Assembly: GCA_963728295.1 (NCBI GenBank) | Contig: CAVSKB010000019.1 | Coordinates: 248,001-312,000, forward strand | From: DATJKD01 sp963728295 | Lineage (GTDB): Bacteria > Pseudomonadota > Gammaproteobacteria > Steroidobacterales > Steroidobacteraceae | DNA: 64,000 nt | Direction: 5' to 3' | In this document: piece after piece, positions 62,460-64,000 of the stretch | How positions within the stretch are numbered: position 1 is the stretch's first letter | How the letters are laid out: the number at the start of each line of letters is the position of its first letter | The notes under the pieces: generated by a model | What the model saw: only the letters and a program-made list of their open reading frames with translations | Databases searched by the model: none | Told to the model about the DNA's origin: nothing | Made by a program: the position numbers and the translations under genes

Positions 62460-64000
62460 TCAGAAAGTCCGGCCTAGGAGCAGATAGAGAGCGCGCTCGC
62501 CGTGCTCGGCGAATCCTGCTGCGAGATAGATCGGACCGAGCGGACTTTCCGCGCCGAAAAAGAAGCTGCCGCCGAGCGCCAGCCGGTCGAGGTCGACCTC
62601 GTCGCGGGTCTGCCAGGCGTTGCCCGCCTCCACCGAGAATCCGAGATAGGCGGGGAACTCGAACAGGCCCGTGCCGCCCCGGCTCACGCGCCTGAACACA
62701 ACCGCACGCGCGAGGCCGTATTGCGTTCCGGTGAGCGCATCGCGGGGCAGACCGGACAACTCGAGAAAGCCGCCGAGCGTGAACAGGTCCTGGGGCGAAT
62801 TGAGCTCGTCGTCGAGCGCTGAGCCGCCTTCGAGGCCGAGCAGCAGGCTGTAGCGACCGCGGCTCCACGCAGCCTGCCAGGACGCCGCGAGAAGATCGGC
62901 ATCCAGGCTCGCGCCCAGTGACTCGCGGTCGGCCTGCCAGCGGATGCGGGCCGCCTGGCCGCGCGTCGGAAAGTAGGCGCTGTCGAGGCTGTCGTAGCCA
63001 ATCTCGAACAGCGCTCCGCCGATGTCGAATTCCTGGTCGATGAGCGCGGGATCACCGATCTGCACGCTCGCCGCGCCGTCGCCGCGGCGCAGTCCGAGCC
63101 GGACCTCGCCCCAGTTCGAGATCTCGGCGCCGATCGCGATCGCAGCCACCGACTCGCGCACGCGGTAGCGTACGATCGTCGAGTCGTCCTCGACCAGGTT
63201 GAAGCTCGCGATCTCGTGACGCAGCGACGGTGCGAGGAACACGTCGTTGGTCAGCGATAAGGGCTGGAACCATTCAGTGAAGAAACGCGGGTCCTCACCC
63301 AGCTGGAGCTGCGTCAACCACTCGCCGTCGAGGCGGTTGAGACCGGTCATCAGGATCTCACCCGCCGCGTTTGCGCGCGAGCCCTCATCGTAGTCGCTCT
63401 CGATACCGAGCCCGAGACGCAGGAAGCTCGGCCCCCAGGATTTCGCACGCAGGTCGATCTGGAGCCCTCGCCGGTCGCCTTCGCGCACCAGTTGGTAATC
63501 GACGGACTCATAGCGATTGAGACCGTATTGCCGATTGGCGCGGCGCTGCAGCTCCTGCGGATCGAATGGCGCCCCTGCAAGGTCGCCGAACACGGCTTCG
63601 ATGCGCGCGGCGTCGCGGTCGGAACCCATGCCTGGCCGCACGAACGCAATCACCTCCTCGCCGCCGCCCCGCGATGCGCGCGCCAACCGATAGTCGGAAT
63701 ACAGTGCGACGGGCAGCGCCAGCTCGGTCAGCCGGTCCCGGACGGCACCTGGCAGCGTGCGCCCGGCCGCCATCACATCGGGCACACGGCCGAAGTCGAG
63801 CGCGGTCATCGGCCCGAGATCGGGCTCGATCAAGACGTCGCTCGGCGTGAGCTGCGCCTTCGAGGCCTCGGTCCTGCGACGAACCATGATGCCCAGCATC
63901 TGGTTCGTGACGTCGAGTGGTGATTGCAGGTCTTCGCGGCTGGCGAGCGGAAAGCTCACATCGACCACGATCAACACATCAACTCCCATGGCGCGCGCGA
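62460..64000 (-). CDS. Patatin-like phospholipase with Omp85 barrel, C-terminal part
   Basis: At least 512 residues are in the window and the frame is open past the edge, so the N-terminal patatin core (Gly-X-Ser-X-Gly) is missing. What is seen starts at the end of the patatin domain: MGVDVLIVVDVSFPLASRED and NQMLGIMVRRRTEASKAQL, which follow the catalytic Asp region. A POTRA-like segment follows (about 120-190), then a 16-strand Omp85-type barrel (RLGLGIESDYDEGSRANAA, RVSRGGTGLFEFPAYLGFSV) ending in LLLGRTF. PlpD-type proteins export or hold a lipase at the outer membrane. Start shown is the window edge. Confidence 0.85.
   Translation of the reverse strand, partial: ARAMGVDVLIVVDVSFPLASREDLQSPLDVTNQMLGIMVRRRTEASKAQLTPSDVLIEPDLGPMTALDFGRVPDVMAAGRTLPGAVRDRLTELALPVALYSDYRLARASRGGGEEVIAFVRPGMGSDRDAARIEAVFGDLAGAPFDPQELQRRANRQYGLNRYESVDYQLVREGDRRGLQIDLRAKSWGPSFLRLGLGIESDYDEGSRANAAGEILMTGLNRLDGEWLTQLQLGEDPRFFTEWFQPLSLTNDVFLAPSLRHEIASFNLVEDDSTIVRYRVRESVAAIAIGAEISNWGEVRLGLRRGDGAASVQIGDPALIDQEFDIGGALFEIGYDSLDSAYFPTRGQAARIRWQADRESLGASLDADLLAASWQAAWSRGRYSLLLGLEGGSALDDELNSPQDLFTLGGFLELSGLPRDALTGTQYGLARAVVFRRVSRGGTGLFEFPAYLGFSVEAGNAWQTRDEVDLDRLALGGSFFFGAESPLGPIYLAAGFAEHGERALYLLLGRTF

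Overview
The window is 64 kb of GC-rich, gene-dense bacterial chromosome. The blocks ileS-lspA-ispH, murJ-ribF, rpsT, rplU-rpmA-obgE and ispB/tRNA-Pro, together with type IV pilus minor-pilin operons, a FimS/AlgZ-type kinase and LpxL/ArnT-type lipid A enzymes, indicate a gammaproteobacterium, probably near Xanthomonadales/Nevskiales/Steroidobacterales. That placement is inferred from gene content and order only. There are no transposases, phage genes or CRISPR arrays, and two tRNA genes (Thr-CGT, Pro-CGG).

Layout. 0-5 kb: tail of a GldG-like/DUF4340 export-system pair, then a GAF-PAS-PAS-GGDEF-EAL signalling protein. 5-12.5 kb: an envelope-lipid locus (ArnT-like and DPM1-like glycosyltransferases, an LPLAT, a phosphopantetheinyl transferase, a FAAL-ACP didomain enzyme and, beyond a large palindromic repeat, an LpxL-type acyltransferase). 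12.5-19 kb: minor pilin operon 1 with pilY1 (minus strand). 19-21 kb: small orphan genes between a tRNA-Thr gene and a 21-bp copy of its 3' end. 21-26 kb: FimS/AlgZ-like kinase, an Irr-like Fur protein and minor pilin operon 2 without pilY1 (plus strand), then a second copy of the palindrome. 26-37 kb: housekeeping block. 37-43 kb: membrane FlgO/TPR protein, small envelope proteins, S-(hydroxymethyl)glutathione synthase. 43-48.5 kb: branched-chain-type 2-oxoacid dehydrogenase E1/E2, divergent Lrp regulator and amino-acid permease. 48.5-54.5 kb: NAD-dependent molybdenum formate dehydrogenase fdsGBA-fdhD-fdsD. 54.6-64 kb: Nudix hydrolase, histone-H1-like repeat protein, PEP carboxylase, SYLF protein, intradiol dioxygenase, msrA, marC-like gene and the C-terminal part of a patatin/Omp85 protein cut by the window end.

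Two things dominate the unexplained structure. First, a roughly 0.5-kb imperfect palindrome occurs twice (centres near 11414 and 26094), each time filling the gap between the 3' ends of convergent genes. Second, the FAAL-ACP/PPTase/LPLAT/glycosyltransferase/LpxL locus looks like an uncharacterised route for adding a carrier-activated acyl group and a sugar to an envelope lipid.

Caution on quality: at least twelve genes, including ispB, murJ, ppc and fdsA, contain single-base frame breaks where the protein continues perfectly in another frame. These look like indel errors in the assembly, not pseudogenes. Coordinates for those genes span the whole intended reading frame.
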